Source: Chloroflexota bacterium
Lineage (GTDB): Bacteria; Chloroflexota; Anaerolineae; B4-G1
DNA: 5,197 nucleotides
Direction of reading: 5' to 3'
Assembly: GCA_003648125.1 (NCBI GenBank)
Contig: QMOE01000218.1
Span: 1-5,197 of the forward strand
The notes beneath the pieces were generated by a model. That model made no database searches and was not told the DNA's origin. It saw only the letters and a program-made list of their open reading frames with translations. A program made the translations under genes and the position numbers. Position 1 is the first letter of the stretch. The number at the start of each line of letters is the position of its first letter. Below, one piece after another: positions 3,942-5,197 of the stretch.

Positions 3942-5197
3942 AGTTCACCTCCTCCCATAAAAGGGGACAGGTGGAGATCAAAGTGATACTCCAGCAATGT
4001 GTGGTACGTCTCCTCGTGCTCACGCAACGTCGCCAGCAGCCGGTCGCCGAACCGATCTAGCACCGAGCCAAAGGTCACGTGCAGCACCTGCCGGGCGTCG
4101 AATTGATCCAGCAGGCCGGGCAGGTCGGCGTCGCTCAAGCCGTCCGGCGCGGGGACGCGGGCCAGTTGCGCCGAGACGTGGTAGGTGGCCCGGTCGGTCT
4201 CGTACCGCTCGCGGGCCAGGGCCAGGATTTCGCGGAACAGGGCCGGGTTCGCCTGGGCGATGGCCCGCAAGGCCTCCAGGTAACTGGTGCCGGCGGTCTT
4301 GAGGTGTACCAACCCCTGGGTCAATCTGGCGACAATGGGATAAATGCTGAACTTGTCCGAGCCGGAGTGGAGGCTGAGTTTGTACGGCCCCAAGGCGCGG
4401 GCGATGGCAGCGTGCCTGGCAAGCTCGGCCTCGAACTCGTCCAGGTCGCCGATATAGTCCACCCCTTTCTCAAAGCGCCCGACGAAACGCGGGGCCAGGC
4501 TGACCCAGCGCACCCTCAACCGGCGCAGTTCGTTGGCGATGTAAAAGTGCTCCTCCGGCGAGGTGGGCGTCTCCGTCTCGTCTACCGAGACCTCCAATTC
4601 AAATGGTTTTTCCCCCATCCGATTGACCAGGTAGCGGTACATCGCTGCGGTGTGGGCCACCGCCCGCCCGTACTTGGCCGCCGCCCGCGCCAACGTCGTC
4701 TGGTCAAATTCCAGAGTAAAGTTCTGCACCTCAAAGTGACGGTCCAGGTAGCGCTCGTGCAATCCCTCCGGCGAGTCTTCTAGATCGGCCCAGGGCAAAG
4801 CGTGGATTTTATCCTTCAGCGCTTCCAGCGAAGCGGTGTGCGCTTCGTTGTCCACGTGATCGCCGGGGTCAATCGTGTAAAAGGTGTACCCAGCAGCGAC
4901 AAAATCATCCACGACGGCGGTGGTCTTGAGGTGATCGGCGTCAGCGCCCCACGGTTCGCGCCAGCCCTCTTGGAACAGGCCCCACATCGCATCGTCCATC
5001 ACCTGCTGCGGCGTGCGGCCGGTGCGAGCGTTCTCGCGCACCGACTGTTGGGCAAAGATGGGCGCGATGCTGTCTGCACGCCGCGCGGCCCGCACGTGCC
5101 CCGGCGTCGCCAACCCTAACCGGTCGCCAAAGCCGGCCGAGGGCCGCAAGCCCAACGGCACAGGCCGCAGCCAGGGCAACCGCTCGCGCAGCACGGC
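3938..5197 (-). CDS. uxaE: Tagaturonate epimerase UxaE (5' end outside window)
   Basis: 419 residues are read on the minus strand before a TGA at 3940-3938. The frame is still open at the right edge, and the family begins with further N-terminal sequence, so the GTG at 5194 is not the real start. Conserved blocks that I recognise from Thermotoga UxaE are, in order, GFGDRLGLATPGHVRA, IFAQQSVRENARTGRT, GADADHLKT with TIDPGDHV, EVSVDETETPTSPEEHFY (about 4550-4610), APRFVGRFEKGVDYIGD, KLSLHSGSDKFSIYP (about 4335-4385) and VKTAGTSYLEALR-like (LKTAGTSYLEALR here). The family is a metal-dependent epimerase that turns D-tagaturonate into D-fructuronate in the cytoplasm, joining galacturonate catabolism to the glucuronate route. 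The Asp, Glu and His residues in these blocks are intact, so it should be active. It leads the operon as far as seen, overlapping galU by four bases, and its product is the substrate of the SDR encoded last. Related epimerases can act on tagatose in vitro, but uronate is by far the likelier substrate here. Confidence 0.92.
   Translation of the reverse strand, partial: AVLRERLPWLRPVPLGLRPSAGFGDRLGLATPGHVRAARRADSIAPIFAQQSVRENARTGRTPQQVMDDAMWGLFQEGWREPWGADADHLKTTAVVDDFVAAGYTFYTIDPGDHVDNEAHTASLEALKDKIHALPWADLEDSPEGLHERYLDRHFEVQNFTLEFDQTTLARAAAKYGRAVAHTAAMYRYLVNRMGEKPFELEVSVDETETPTSPEEHFYIANELRRLRVRWVSLAPRFVGRFEKGVDYIGDLDEFEAELARHAAIARALGPYKLSLHSGSDKFSIYPIVARLTQGLVHLKTAGTSYLEALRAIAQANPALFREILALARERYETDRATYHVSAQLARVPAPDGLSDADLPGLLDQFDARQVLHVTFGSVLDRFGDRLLATLREHEETYHTLLEYHFDLHLSPFMGGGEL
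3946..3953 (-). promoter_or_regulatory. Ribosome binding site of the uridylyltransferase, embedded in the uxaE gene
   Basis: The minus strand reads AGGAGGTG four bases before the ATG at 3941, a near-complete anti-SD match. These bases are also the codons for the Gly-rich end (GGGEL) of UxaE, so the epimerase C-terminus doubles as the translation signal for the next gene. Confidence 0.75.

Noticed and set aside
2976..3986. A 336-codon plus-strand open frame opposite the uridylyltransferase
   Set aside because: It lies antisense to a gene with a complete GalU signature and spans two gene junctions. No family pattern is visible.
4079..4783. A 234-codon plus-strand open frame opposite uxaE
   Set aside because: It is antisense to a strongly conserved UxaE sequence, with no motif and no credible start signal.

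Overview
The window is gene-dense, high-GC bacterial DNA with no RNA genes, insertion sequences or CRISPR. The set of families (UxaE-type epimerase, SDR-type fructuronate reductase, Shine-Dalgarno-led overlapping genes) fits a Chloroflexota-like or similar polysaccharide-degrading bacterium. That assignment is inference from family distribution, not proof.

Right part, minus strand (window end down to 1211): four tightly packed co-directional genes, in transcription order. They are (1) a 5'-truncated tagaturonate epimerase (uxaE, 3938-5197), (2) a GalU-type UTP--sugar-1-phosphate uridylyltransferase (3039-3941), (3) a GHMP-family kinase resembling glucuronokinase (2039-3049) and (4) an SDR oxidoreductase of the D-mannonate oxidoreductase/fructuronate reductase type (1211-2038). 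The junctions are a 4-bp ATGA overlap, an 11-bp overlap and a 0-nt junction (TAG|ATG), so this is almost certainly one translationally coupled operon whose promoter lies beyond the right edge.

Middle, plus strand (294-1224): a two-gene toxin-antitoxin-like module. It has a near-consensus sigma70 promoter, a putative antitoxin started by GTG (356-718) and a PIN-domain VapC-like RNase toxin (715-1224) joined by an ATGA overlap. Its base composition is visibly less GC-rich than the operon. Its 3' end runs 14 bp into the 3' end of the SDR gene on the opposite strand.

Left edge, minus strand (1-277): the N-terminal 92 residues of a HAD-superfamily protein, divergent from the TA module across a 78-bp intergenic region (278-355). 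This is the only non-coding stretch of note.

How the genes may work together: UxaE joins the galacturonate branch (tagaturonate) to the glucuronate branch (fructuronate), and the SDR reduces fructuronate to mannonate, so two genes are catabolic. The kinase and uridylyltransferase between them look like an activation route, hexuronate to hexuronate-1-phosphate to UDP-hexuronate, known mainly as the plant glucuronate salvage pathway. An operon mixing hexuronate breakdown with UDP-hexuronate salvage is the most interesting feature of this window.
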